DNA of 64,000 bases from NCBI RefSeq assembly GCF_012911975.1, contig NZ_SMDQ01000001.1:1-64000 (forward strand), read 5' to 3'. The notes beneath the pieces were generated by a model that was not told where the DNA came from, made no database searches, and saw nothing but the letters and a program-made list of their open reading frames with translations. This document shows, piece by piece, positions 8,374 to 16,850 of this stretch. Position numbers and translations under genes: made by a program. Every line of letters begins with the position of its first letter. Positions within the stretch are counted from its first letter, which is position 1. This stretch comes from Nodosilinea sp. P-1105. GTDB taxonomy: Bacteria > Cyanobacteriota > Cyanobacteriia > Phormidesmidales > Phormidesmidaceae.

Positions 8374-9213
8374 ATGACCTCCCCCACCATCTCCCCCGCC
8401 GGTCGTGCCCAGCTGTGGTATCGTCCCACCGTGTCTCCGGAATATGGCGTTTACGTGGTGTTGGCCGTTTCCTTTCTGGTCGGTGCGGCAGCGGCCCAAA
8501 CCTGGACTTGGGCAACGACGTTAGCGCTATTCTGCGCTTTTTTGGGGTTTCAGGCGGAACATCCCCTCGTGCTGCAAATTAAGCAGCGTAAAACCTGGAA
8601 ACCACGATTTTTGGTGTGGGGCGGGGTCTATGGTGGGCTGGCGGCGCTGCTCGCGGGCGGCCTGTACTGGCAGCAGGGGCTGGGGTGGTCGCCGCTACTG
8701 GGAATCTATGGGGCGGCGATCGCGGCATTACTGGTGGATGCGATCGCCGTGTTCCGCCGGGGCCAAAAGTCCATCCTGAATGAGTTGATCACCTTTTGGG
8801 CAGTGTGTCTGGCGACCCCCCTGGCCTACGTGGCTAGCACCGGCACCCTGACGCCGACGGTACTGGGGTTGTGGGCGCTGTGCAGCCTCTACTTTTGCTG
8901 CACCATTTTCACGGTGAAGCTGCGCAAATCCCACCGGGGAGAACCGGATGCGGCCCCGATCCGACGGGCGATCGCTTACCACGGCCTGGCCACGCTGCTG
9001 GTGGCGGGGCTATACGGGGTGGGGCTATTGCCCCTGGTGCCAGCCCTGGCATTTACCGTTGCCCTGGTGAAGTTTCTGGGTATTGGGTGGCGCTTAGAGA
9101 CGTTTCAAACCTTGCCCATTGGCCCCGTAGCAGCGTTAGAAACGACCCTAGCACTTCTGTTTGGCTCCATCGTAATCATTTCCGCACTGCCGGTTTATGG
9201 GGGCATCGGGTAG
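8374..9213 (+). CDS. YwiC-like integral membrane protein
   Basis: A 279-residue, very hydrophobic protein with about eight predicted transmembrane segments. The N-terminal PEYGVYV stretch and the conserved loops FQAEHP and KLRKSHRGEPD resemble the YwiC-like family, named after a Bacillus gene of the nar/fnr anaerobic region. The biochemical role of the family is not known to me. Neighbouring norB and a Crp/Fnr-type regulator fit an anaerobic or NO-linked role (inference). The ATG at 8374 is chosen because the open frame further upstream overlaps the cupin gene and gives an unlikely N-terminus. It lies 11 bases after the cupin stop and 68 bases before norB. Confidence 0.8.
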   Translation: MTSPTISPAGRAQLWYRPTVSPEYGVYVVLAVSFLVGAAAAQTWTWATTLALFCAFLGFQAEHPLVLQIKQRKTWKPRFLVWGGVYGGLAALLAGGLYWQQGLGWSPLLGIYGAAIAALLVDAIAVFRRGQKSILNELITFWAVCLATPLAYVASTGTLTPTVLGLWALCSLYFCCTIFTVKLRKSHRGEPDAAPIRRAIAYHGLATLLVAGLYGVGLLPLVPALAFTVALVKFLGIGWRLETFQTLPIGPVAALETTLALLFGSIVIISALPVYGGIG

Positions 9214-9281
9214 TCAAAAATAGCGTCAACGGCACCCTTTACCGGCTGATTACTTTTATAGTTCATTGAGGTTTTCGACCT

Positions 9282-11594
9282 ATGACAAATCCATCCATAG
9301 AGATTGCGGCAGCAGCCCGGTCTCGACTAAAAAATTTCGGCCTACCCGTTTGGCTAGTGCTGATTTGTGTGGTCACCTTCAGTGTGTTGTTGGGGGCTGG
9401 GGCCGCGATTTCTAAGTTTGCCCCACCCCATCCAGCCATGGTCGAGTCGCCCCAGCATGAGGTGGTCTTTACCGCCGCTGATGTAGAGAACGGCCAGGTC
9501 ACCTACCTGGGCCGGGGCGGTCAGCATGTGGGCAGTATTTGGGGCCACGGCAGCTACCTGGCCCCCGACTGGACGGCGGATGTGCTGCACCGCTGGGGGT
9601 TGGCCACCGCTGGGGTGCTCTATGCCAACGACCCCAGCTTTTCCCAGGCGGATCTGGAGGCCCTCAGTCCCACCGAGCGGGCGGTGCTGCAAGCCCAGGT
9701 GAGCGAGCAGTTTAAGCCCAACCGCTACGATGCCGAGGCCGATACCCTGGTGCTGACCAACGCCCAGGTGCAGGGGCTAAAGCAGGTGTATGGCGATTAC
9801 CAAGATCTGCTGGCCCACGGTTCGGTGATTCACTCCATTCCGGATGGTTGGTTTAAGAGCAAGCAAGACATTCACGATGTCACCTCGTTCTTTGCCTGGA
9901 CCGCCTGGGCCGCCTCAGCCAATCGCCCCAATGCGCCCTTTTCCTACACCGCCAACTGGCCCCACGATGACCTGATTGGCAACCAGGCTCCAGGACAGTT
10001 CCTGGTGTGGTCAATTGTGTCGGTGATGGTGCTGATCTTTGCGATCGCCGCTTTCCTCTTCCTCTACCTGACCCAGGAAGACGCTGAAGACGTACAAACG
10101 GTGAATGAGCGGCCCGCCATTCGCCTGGCCACCCCCAGCCAAAAAGCCACCAGCCTGTTCTTTGGGGTGGCCATGGCCCTGTTCGGCGTCCAAATTGCCA
10201 TGGGTATGGTTACCGCCCACTATGCGGTCGAGGGAGATGGCTTCTACGGGATACCCCTACAGCAGTACCTGCCCTACGCCGCCTCCCGCACCTGGCACCT
10301 ACAGCTAGCGGTGTTCTGGATTGCCACCTGCTGGCTGGCAGCGGGCCTATACTTTGCTCCGCGCTTTGGCAAAAAAGAACCCAAGGGCCAGGTGTGGGGC
10401 AATGGTGCCCTGCTGATCGCCCTCACCGTGGTCGTGGTCGGCTCTCTGGTCGGGGCCTGGGCCAGTGTGCAAGGAATTCTCACCGGCGACAACAGCTTTC
10501 TGTTTGGTCACCAGGGCTACGAATATGTCGAACTGGGTCGCCTCTGGCAGGTGTTGCTGATTGGCGGCATGGTGTTCTGGCTGTGGCTGATGTTCCGCGC
10601 CCTGCGGCCCGCCCTGAAAAACGAAGGCAGCAAAACCGGGCTCAACCACTTCTTTTTCTACAGCGCCATTACCATTCCCCTGTTCTACGCCTCCGGGTTG
10701 ATGTACACCAACCACACCCCGGTCAGCGTGGCGGAATACTGGCGTTGGTGGGTGGTGCACCTGTGGGTCGAAGGCTTCTTTGAGGTGTTTGCCACGGTGG
10801 CGATCGCCTACCTCTGTAGCGAACTGGGCTTTTTGAAAAAGTCTTCGGCGCTGAAAGCCACCTACCTGACCACCATCCTGTACCTGGGCAGCGGTGTGAT
10901 CGGCACCCTGCACCACCTGTACTTTGCGGGCACACCCTCGTTTATTGCGGCGATGGGAGCCGTCGCATCTGCCCTAGAAGTGGTACCCCTGACCCTGATT
11001 GGCTTTGAAGTGGTGAAAACCCTGCGCATGTCCGAACAGGCGGAGAACTTCTACCGCTGGCCCCTGCGCTTTTTCCTGGCCACCTGCTTCTGGAACCTGG
11101 TGGGGGCTGGCGTCTTCGGCTTTTTGATCAACCCGCCCATCGTGCTCTACTACTCCCAGGGCCTCAACACCACCCCAATTCACGCCCACAGCGCTCTGTT
11201 TGGGGTGTACGGCTGCCTGGCCATCGCCCTGATGCTGTTTGCCCTGCGGGAAATTGTGCCCGATCGCGCCTGGAATGAAACGCTGCTGCGGGTCTCCTTC
11301 TGGAGCCTGAACGGTGGCCTGGGCATGATGATGATCTTCGGCCTAATTCCCAACGGCTTTTACCAACTGATGCAGTCAGTCAACCACGGCACCTGGTACG
11401 CCCGCAGTGCCGAGGTAATCGGCTCCCCCTGGATGCAGTGGACCGTCTGGCTGCGCATCCCTGGCGATATTGTGTTTACCATCGGCGCGATCGGCATGGT
11501 GCTATTCACGGTGCGCACCGTGTATGCCGTCTTTCAACAACCTACCCAACGGCAGCAGCCCCAGCCTGTAACCCCGGTGGTAGAAGGTCGCTAA
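9282..11594 (+). CDS. norB: quinol-dependent nitric oxide reductase (qNOR)
   Basis: A 770-residue single-chain qNOR of the haem-copper oxidase superfamily. It reduces two NO to N2O with electrons from quinol in the cytoplasmic membrane. An N-terminal TM helix is followed by a hydrophilic domain (about 45-235) that replaces the cytochrome c partner of cNOR, then about twelve helices. Haem and FeB ligands are visible: His in WHLQLAVFW, VVHLWVEGFFEV, the His pair in TLHHLYFAGTP and the His pair in HAHSALFGVYG. The full length and intact ligands argue for an active enzyme. In an oxygenic phototroph it would serve NO detoxification rather than respiration, since no nitrite reductase gene is nearby. 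It is followed by a strong hairpin at 11602-11630. Confidence 0.95.
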   Translation: MTNPSIEIAAAARSRLKNFGLPVWLVLICVVTFSVLLGAGAAISKFAPPHPAMVESPQHEVVFTAADVENGQVTYLGRGGQHVGSIWGHGSYLAPDWTADVLHRWGLATAGVLYANDPSFSQADLEALSPTERAVLQAQVSEQFKPNRYDAEADTLVLTNAQVQGLKQVYGDYQDLLAHGSVIHSIPDGWFKSKQDIHDVTSFFAWTAWAASANRPNAPFSYTANWPHDDLIGNQAPGQFLVWSIVSVMVLIFAIAAFLFLYLTQEDAEDVQTVNERPAIRLATPSQKATSLFFGVAMALFGVQIAMGMVTAHYAVEGDGFYGIPLQQYLPYAASRTWHLQLAVFWIATCWLAAGLYFAPRFGKKEPKGQVWGNGALLIALTVVVVGSLVGAWASVQGILTGDNSFLFGHQGYEYVELGRLWQVLLIGGMVFWLWLMFRALRPALKNEGSKTGLNHFFFYSAITIPLFYASGLMYTNHTPVSVAEYWRWWVVHLWVEGFFEVFATVAIAYLCSELGFLKKSSALKATYLTTILYLGSGVIGTLHHLYFAGTPSFIAAMGAVASALEVVPLTLIGFEVVKTLRMSEQAENFYRWPLRFFLATCFWNLVGAGVFGFLINPPIVLYYSQGLNTTPIHAHSALFGVYGCLAIALMLFALREIVPDRAWNETLLRVSFWSLNGGLGMMMIFGLIPNGFYQLMQSVNHGTWYARSAEVIGSPWMQWTVWLRIPGDIVFTIGAIGMVLFTVRTVYAVFQQPTQRQQPQPVTPVVEGR

Positions 11595-11601
11595 TCCACA
11601 G

Positions 11602-11630
11602 GTCTCCGGGTTATTAAAGGCCCCGGAGAC
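11602..11630 (+). terminator. hairpin after norB
   Basis: A perfect 9-bp stem, GTCTCCGGG (11602-11610) and CCCGGAGAC (11622-11630), with an 11-base loop begins seven bases after the norB stop. There is no long T tract, so termination efficiency is uncertain, but the stem is GC-rich and well placed. The rest of the interval to 11777 shows no gene. Confidence 0.6.
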
Positions 11631-11777
11631 TTAACCACCACCTCCCCACATGCCAAGCCGGTTTCAGTGGCAGCCAGGGAAGCAGCGATCGCCCGAAAGT
11701 TCTGTTGCCTGATTAAGCGGCACGGGCAGCCAGGTTTTCTATCACGACTTCGGGCACATGGACCATGCCTTTTGTCC

Positions 11778-12671
11778 CTACACAAAGCTGCCGTTGCGCC
11801 AGGGCACTGGGTCTATGCAAATGCCGTTGACATAGAGCCCCCAGTGCAGGTGAGGGCCGGTGGAAGCCCCGGTTGTGCCTACGGCCCCAATGCGCTGCCC
11901 TGCCTGGACAAAGTCCCCCTCGGCAACATCGATGCGGCTGAGGTGCAACATGATGCTGAGGACCCCTTGGCCGTGGTCAATGCCGATGGTGTTGCCGTGC
12001 AGTTCAAACCCGTCTGACACACGACCCACCAGGCCAATCCGCCCGGCTGCAGGAGTAATCACCGGGGACCCGGTGGGAGCACCATAGTCTACCCCCCGGT
12101 GGTAATAGTTTTCGGCAAAGACGCCGTTATAGTAGCGGCGTATACCATACCCTGCGGTCACCCGACCAGAGTTAGGCCGCAACATAGAACCCTGCCAAAA
12201 CTTGTCGGGACTAACCACGTCTTTAAAGGCCGCCACCCGGTCAAACTCGTGTTGGGTACCCAGGCTGCGCTGACCAGGGGGCAGGTTAATCCGCTGCACC
12301 GGAAAATTGCGATTGCGCAGGCCCACCGCCAAGTTGCGGGTGTCGCCACTACCAGTCACCTGAATCACCTTGCGGCCAGGGGAACTCAGAGGGCTGGTGG
12401 GTACAAAGCCCCGAAAGCGCCCATCGCCTAGGGCAAAGGTGGGATATTGGGTACTACCATCGACCACAATCGTGGGGGGTGTGGTGGCGGCTGGATCGGT
12501 GGCCTGCACCATCACCACAATCGTATCCCCCATTTGTGGGTCTGTGGGGGATAGGGAGACCTCATAGGCTTGGGCCTGGTTGGCCAGCAGCAGCACCCCT
12601 GCCCCGGCGGCAAGCCCCACCAGCAAACGACGACGGGTAATTACCCCTGGCCAGCCTGGGTTAATGTCCAT
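11778..12671 (-). CDS. exported M23 (LytM-type) peptidoglycan endopeptidase
   Basis: A 297-residue exported protein. The N-terminus has TRRRLLVG followed by a hydrophobic stretch and AQA, which fits a twin-arginine (Tat) signal with cleavage near residue 36. A beta-rich linker domain (about 36-155) precedes the M23 peptidase domain (about 165-290). The zinc ligands are visible as HRGVDYG (His, Asp) and the later HLH in TGPHLHWGLYVNG, plus the upstream His in LHLSRID. M23 enzymes cut cross-links in peptidoglycan during growth or division. All catalytic residues are present, so it should be active rather than a NlpD/EnvC-type activator. It is convergent with norB. Confidence 0.92.
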   Translation of the reverse strand: MDINPGWPGVITRRRLLVGLAAGAGVLLLANQAQAYEVSLSPTDPQMGDTIVVMVQATDPAATTPPTIVVDGSTQYPTFALGDGRFRGFVPTSPLSSPGRKVIQVTGSGDTRNLAVGLRNRNFPVQRINLPPGQRSLGTQHEFDRVAAFKDVVSPDKFWQGSMLRPNSGRVTAGYGIRRYYNGVFAENYYHRGVDYGAPTGSPVITPAAGRIGLVGRVSDGFELHGNTIGIDHGQGVLSIMLHLSRIDVAEGDFVQAGQRIGAVGTTGASTGPHLHWGLYVNGICIDPVPWRNGSFV

Positions 12672-12694
12672 AGCCTTTTCCTCAAACAGGGAAC

Positions 12695-12892
12695 TTATTC
12701 TTGATTTGCTTTGGCGTCTTTGACAGCCGCATAAAACAAGACACCCACCAGAGGCACACAGAGTCCCAAAATTGCAGTCGTGGGTACGGTGCCCCAGTCG
12801 GGACTCCCCGAGGATAGCTCAAAAACTGAGCCGACGGCTGCGATCGCAGCGATACAAGAACCAGCCAACAACAGGCCACTTTTTGGGGTCAC
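12695..12892 (-). CDS. small two-helix membrane protein
   Basis: A 65-residue protein with two hydrophobic helices (about 6-25 and 40-60) joined by a short polar loop, and a charged Lys/Asn/Gln tail. The start is a GTG at 12892, supported by a GGAG Shine-Dalgarno sequence seven bases upstream. An overlapping frame of the same length is not hydrophobic in a membrane-like way and was rejected. The family is unknown to me, though small proteins of this build are common in cyanobacterial thylakoid or plasma membranes. It sits between def and the M23 peptidase gene on the same strand, with short gaps of 68 and 23 bases. Confidence 0.65.
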   Translation of the reverse strand: MTPKSGLLLAGSCIAAIAAVGSVFELSSGSPDWGTVPTTAILGLCVPLVGVLFYAAVKDAKANQE

Positions 12893-12960
12893 GGGGCTTC
12901 TCCGAAATGGTTAACAGGGGCTCATGGCTTGAATTTGCGCCGGGGCAGCCGATCGCAGCC

Positions 12961-13527
12961 CTAAGCTTTCACGGGCTGCACATCTTTGGCATAGAAGCCA
13001 TGCTTTTTCAATTCTTGATTCAGGGCCAGGCGGTTATCAACCCGGTCCACAAACAGCACTCCAGTCAGGTGATCCATCTCGTGGAGAATACAGCGGGCCA
13101 ACAGGTCAGAGGTTTGCAGTTTCTGGGGTCGGCCATTTTCGTCTTTAAATGACACTTCGATCGCCGCCGGACGAATCACATCCAGGTACACCCCAGGAAT
13201 ACTCAGACAGCCCTCCTGACCAGTGGCCAGTTCCTTAGACATGCGCAGCACCTTGGGGTTGATCAATACCAGGGGGGGCGCAGCGGCATTTTCGGGGTCC
13301 ACATCGACCACCAGCACCTGCTTATTCACCGCCACCTGGGGCGCAGCCAGGCCAATGCCATCGGCACTGTACATGGTTTGCAGCATCTCTCGCACCAGTT
13401 GGCGAATGTCGTCGTCCACCTTGGCGACCCGCTTTGCTGGCTGGCGCAGCACCCGGTCTCCCATGGTGTGAATGTCCAGCGGGGGGCGTTTAACTTTGGC
13501 TTTTTCGACGTGAATGGCAGCTGTCAT
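12961..13527 (-). CDS. def: peptide deformylase
   Basis: A 188-residue enzyme that removes the formyl group from the N-terminal methionine of new proteins. All three signature motifs are intact: GIGLAAPQ (57-64), EGCLS (105-109, Cys metal ligand) and HEMDH (149-153, two His ligands and the catalytic Glu). The length fits type I bacterial deformylases, with a slightly long N-terminus. The ATG at 13527 is the natural start. An 11-bp hairpin lies just upstream (13548-13580), between it and the GST gene. Confidence 0.96.
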   Translation of the reverse strand: MTAAIHVEKAKVKRPPLDIHTMGDRVLRQPAKRVAKVDDDIRQLVREMLQTMYSADGIGLAAPQVAVNKQVLVVDVDPENAAAPPLVLINPKVLRMSKELATGQEGCLSIPGVYLDVIRPAAIEVSFKDENGRPQKLQTSDLLARCILHEMDHLTGVLFVDRVDNRLALNQELKKHGFYAKDVQPVKA

Positions 13528-13547
13528 AGGACTCGGATTAAGTATGC

Positions 13548-13580
13548 GTCTGTGTTGTGATCTATCCTAACAACACAGAC
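13548..13580 (-). terminator. perfect 11-bp hairpin between GST and def genes
   Basis: GTCTGTGTTGT (13548-13558) and ACAACACAGAC (13570-13580) pair perfectly around an 11-base loop. It lies 39 bases after the end of the lexA-GST pair and 20 bases before the def ATG on the same strand. It may terminate the upstream pair, or it may sit in the def leader. No T tract follows. Confidence 0.5.
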
Positions 13581-13619
13581 TGACTTCGAGATAGCAATTT
13601 GGTGGTGATACCCTACCCG

Positions 13620-14306
13620 CTACCGCCGCCCTTGACCAAACAGAATCGCTTTGGCTTCGTCGGTCATGGTGTTGTCGGCGTTAATGGTTTGGGCTTTGGC
13701 ATAGGCGGCTTGCACCGCTGGACGGGCCTGGATGGATTCAAACCAGTGCTTCAGGTGGGGAAAGTCGTCCAGGTTTTGGCGCTGGGTCTGGTGGGGCACA
13801 ATCCAGGGATAGGCGGCCATGTCGGCAATGGAGTAGGCCCCAGCGATAAACTCGTGGTTTTGCAGTTGGGTGTCTAGCACTCCGTAGAGCCGTTCGGTTT
13901 CTTTGACGTAGCGGTTGATGGCGTAGGGAATGTGTTCTGGGGCGTAGCTGACGAAGTGGTGGTTCTGCCCCAGCATCGGCCCCAGGCCGCCCATCTGCCA
14001 GAACAGCCACTGCATCACCTTGGCGCGATCGCGGCTGTTCTTAGGTAAAAACAGGCCGGTCTTTTCCGCCAGGTATTGCAAGATTGCCCCCGACTCAAAC
14101 AGGCTGATGGGCACGCCGCCATCGCTGGGGGCATGGTCAACGATGGCCGGGATGCGGTTGTTGGGGGAAACTTTCAGAAACTCGGGGTCAAACTGCTCCC
14201 CTTTGCCAATGTGGATGGGCTTGATGGTGTAAGGCACCTGGGCCTCTTCCAGAAAGATGGTCACCTTATGACCGTTGGGGGTGGTCCAGTAGTAGAGGTC
14301 GATCAT
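13620..14306 (-). CDS. yfcG: YfcG/YghU-type glutathione S-transferase family disulfide oxidoreductase
   Basis: A 228-residue protein closely resembling E. coli YfcG by memory: TPNGHKVTIFLEE at the N-terminal thioredoxin fold, SPNNRIPAIVDH, LFESGAILQYLAEKTGLF, then QWLFWQMGGLGPMLGQNHHF in the helical domain. Nu-class GSTs of this type bind two glutathione molecules and show disulfide-bond reductase activity with little classical transferase activity. The Thr/Asn active-site pair (TPN) is present. The ATG at 14306 overlaps the lexA stop in an ATGA, so translation is probably coupled to lexA. That coupling would place this thiol enzyme under the control of the lexA promoter. Confidence 0.9.
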   Translation of the reverse strand: MIDLYYWTTPNGHKVTIFLEEAQVPYTIKPIHIGKGEQFDPEFLKVSPNNRIPAIVDHAPSDGGVPISLFESGAILQYLAEKTGLFLPKNSRDRAKVMQWLFWQMGGLGPMLGQNHHFVSYAPEHIPYAINRYVKETERLYGVLDTQLQNHEFIAGAYSIADMAAYPWIVPHQTQRQNLDDFPHLKHWFESIQARPAVQAAYAKAQTINADNTMTDEAKAILFGQGRR

Positions 14307-14941
14307 GGGTATCCTTTTACTTCTATAACATTCAACCACAGGCCATCCTGCTGGCGATGGTGGCCAACTAGCAGCCCCTGAAGATCCACCTGGTCAGGTT
14401 TTAGGGTACGGATCGGGTGGTCTGGATTTGCCGGCTTGAGGGTCACTTGATTATCCCCCTCCTGGTAGAAAATGCGTTTCAGAGTGGTTCCTTCACCCTT
14501 AATCCAAACGACAGCAATGTTTCCAGGTCGCATCGCCCACAGGTCTGTGGTGGGGCGAATCACAACGATATCACCATCAAGAATGTGCGCCTCGACCATG
14601 CTGTCACCGACGACTTTTAGGGCATAGTCATGGGGGGCGTAGCGATGTCCATCAAGGCGGATGGATTCGTTATGGCCTCTCGGATGATCCGTCAGGTAGC
14701 CTGCCTGAATCAGTCCTTTTAGGTTTACCTGGGACGACAGCAATCGCATAGCCCGGGGTCTACGGGGGTGCCTGACAATCAAACCCTTCTGCTCCAAACT
14801 ACGCAACCCATCTTGCACCTTGGAGGTTGAACTCTCCTCCAAGGAAGCCTTGATGTCTCGAATACTGGGAGGGTAACCATAATCATCAAAATATTGCCTC
14901 AGCACCTTATAGAGGCGTCGTTCTTCAGGAAGTAATCGCAT
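14303..14941 (-). CDS. lexA: LexA-type repressor (S24 autoprotease)
   Basis: A 212-residue repressor with an N-terminal winged helix DNA-binding domain (about 1-65) and a C-terminal S24 peptidase domain. The self-cleavage site Ala80-Gly81 (QAGY), the catalytic Ser114 in GDSM and the Lys155 general base in TTLKRI are all present. RecA-stimulated self-cleavage is therefore possible, which matters because some cyanobacterial LexA proteins have lost these residues. The ATG at 14941 is taken; a TTG two codons earlier is possible. It is cotranscribed with the yfcG-like GST through an ATGA overlap. A 10-bp perfect palindrome just ahead of the start may be an autoregulatory site. Confidence 0.9.
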   Translation of the reverse strand: MRLLPEERRLYKVLRQYFDDYGYPPSIRDIKASLEESSTSKVQDGLRSLEQKGLIVRHPRRPRAMRLLSSQVNLKGLIQAGYLTDHPRGHNESIRLDGHRYAPHDYALKVVGDSMVEAHILDGDIVVIRPTTDLWAMRPGNIAVVWIKGEGTTLKRIFYQEGDNQVTLKPANPDHPIRTLKPDQVDLQGLLVGHHRQQDGLWLNVIEVKGYP

Positions 14942-14946
14942 AAACA

Positions 14947-14956
14947 AAACTAGTTT
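14947..14956. promoter_or_regulatory. AAACTAGTTT palindrome ahead of lexA
   Basis: A perfect 10-bp palindrome five bases upstream of the lexA ATG, in an AT-rich region whose wider flanks are also roughly symmetric. LexA proteins normally repress their own gene, so this could be the operator. It does not match the RGTAC-type LexA box I recall from other cyanobacteria, so confidence is low. Confidence 0.3.
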
Positions 14957-15032
14957 ATTTGTATTACTATACCATTAAGTGATTCTACTCATTAGTGGTC
15001 TGTTACAAACAACGAGGAGAAGCATGGAAGCC

Positions 15033-15067
15033 AAAAAAAAATCCCCGCTAGCAGCGCTAGCGGGGAT
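15033..15067 (-). terminator. rho-independent terminator of psaC
   Basis: A perfect 12-bp stem, ATCCCCGCTAGC (15041-15052) and GCTAGCGGGGAT (15056-15067), with a 3-base loop. Read on the minus strand it is followed by a run of eight or nine U residues (the A run at 15033-15041). It starts 43 bases after the psaC stop and is a textbook intrinsic terminator. Confidence 0.95.
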
Positions 15068-15109
15068 TTGAGACTTAGAAACTATGATGTTGCCATCAGC
15101 AGCTAGGGG

Positions 15110-15436
<327 letters not shown>

Positions 15437-15601
15437 TCAGTAAGGGTTTCCTAATCATGACCAGTCTATAGCGAGAGTTTTAAGCTCATATCCTTAGCCC
15501 CCATAAACCTTAATGGATCGTAATAAAACAGCGGCGATCGCAGGCTAAACCAGGCCCACAGCAACGGATCCAGGAATTATGATAAGCCTCAATTAATGGT
15601 A

Positions 15602-16669
15602 CTAATCAAGTTTTTCTATGTTACGAAATGCCATCACCACCAGACTGTCGTCCGTTGCCAGGCGATCGAAGCTGTGGGGTTTCGGGTTCAGCAAGATCGT
15701 GCCATCCCCCCGCTTTACCCCCATCAGCAGGATAGGGGTGTCGGGGTGGTTAGCCGTGTAGTCGCTGATCCAGTGGTTGATTTCTGGGAAGGTTTTACCC
15801 CACAGCCGATTGGGATAGCAGCCTGGCTCAATGAAGTAAAACTCGTTGGAATCGTCGGAATAGGTCAATAGTTGTTGATAGACCGCCGACATGTTTCTAA
15901 ACATGGCGCTTTGGGCAATAATTCCGGCGCTGTAATCTCGGGCGGAGACCACTTCGTCGGCCCCGGCTTCTTGGAGGTGACGACGACGGTTCAGGTTGAC
16001 CAATTCGGCAATCACATGGATATCTTTCTGGCGACCAGGGATGTGCTCCAGATGCTTAACAGCCAGAGCAATTAAGGCGTTTTTTTCGTCGGGGCCTTCG
16101 CTCTCATCGTCAGCCAGTAAAATCACCGCCTTGGCGGAGGAGGCTTGCAGCCGTTCCAGGGTGTCGTGGTGGGTGGGGTCGTCCTGGATGAAATGCACAT
16201 AGGGGCGATCGGCAAAATCAGCCCGGTCAGGTACTGCCGAGGCAGAAACCACCAAAATCTCGATAGGCTGTGCTTTGTTACCCTCCACTAATTGATCGAC
16301 AATGCTAGCGGCCTTGGTGTTCCAGTTGCAGATGATGATGTGATTTTGAAAGGTTTTCAAGGTCGACTCCTGGCGTAGGGCACGGGTGACAAAAACGGAA
16401 GAAATCTTACCGCTGATGGCGCCAAAAACAAATGTACCTGACGCCAGCAGCATCAGTTGCAGCACCCGCCCGGTCGGGGACCTGGGTTTGTCGGGGTACT
16501 CTCCCATCAGGGTGATGAAGATGTTCTCCAGCACCTCCCAGGGCCGTCTACCCGAGGCCATGCCTTCTTGCCACACCATTAGCCCTACGATAATCACCAG
16601 GGCAAGCATGACACCAAGGGCAATCAACCGTTGACGTGATTTACGTTGCGGGGATGGCAGGGCGGTCAT
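15602..16669 (-). CDS. ion channel-like protein with RCK (TrkA-N type) domains
   Basis: A 355-residue protein with two transmembrane helices (about 15-33 and 68-88) framing a short pore-like region. Two RCK-type Rossmann units follow (about 108-235 and 240-352); IIICNWNTKA is the nucleotide-loop region. The architecture matches ion-conducting proteins of the CASTOR/POLLUX or MthK kind, where RCK rings gate the pore. The pore region reads LMGEYPD rather than the potassium signature TVGYGD, so potassium selectivity cannot be assumed. The nearest relatives may be calcium- or non-selective. It stands alone upstream of psaC on the same strand. Confidence 0.8.
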   Translation of the reverse strand: MTALPSPQRKSRQRLIALGVMLALVIIVGLMVWQEGMASGRRPWEVLENIFITLMGEYPDKPRSPTGRVLQLMLLASGTFVFGAISGKISSVFVTRALRQESTLKTFQNHIIICNWNTKAASIVDQLVEGNKAQPIEILVVSASAVPDRADFADRPYVHFIQDDPTHHDTLERLQASSAKAVILLADDESEGPDEKNALIALAVKHLEHIPGRQKDIHVIAELVNLNRRRHLQEAGADEVVSARDYSAGIIAQSAMFRNMSAVYQQLLTYSDDSNEFYFIEPGCYPNRLWGKTFPEINHWISDYTANHPDTPILLMGVKRGDGTILLNPKPHSFDRLATDDSLVVMAFRNIEKLD

Positions 16670-16850
16670 ATCAGCAGAGGTTTACAGGAAAAGCCGATGC
16701 TTTAAGCATAATGATCATGCCCTATCTGTGCTTAGAGACTTCCATAAACAACATACCTAGCATGAACGCCGGACTGAGCCCCATGGACAGGGGAGGACGG
16801 AATGGCCAGACGCTGTTATTGGCGCTTTATTCTGAAGGCGATCAAGCCGA

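Noticed and set aside
10347-10916. 189-codon open frame antisense to norB
   Set aside because: His/Gly/Gln-rich composition mirrors norB codons; no independent start or motif.
12682-12879. alternative 65-codon frame overlapping the small membrane protein gene
   Set aside because: The other frame has two regular TM helices and a proper GGAG ribosome site; this one has neither.
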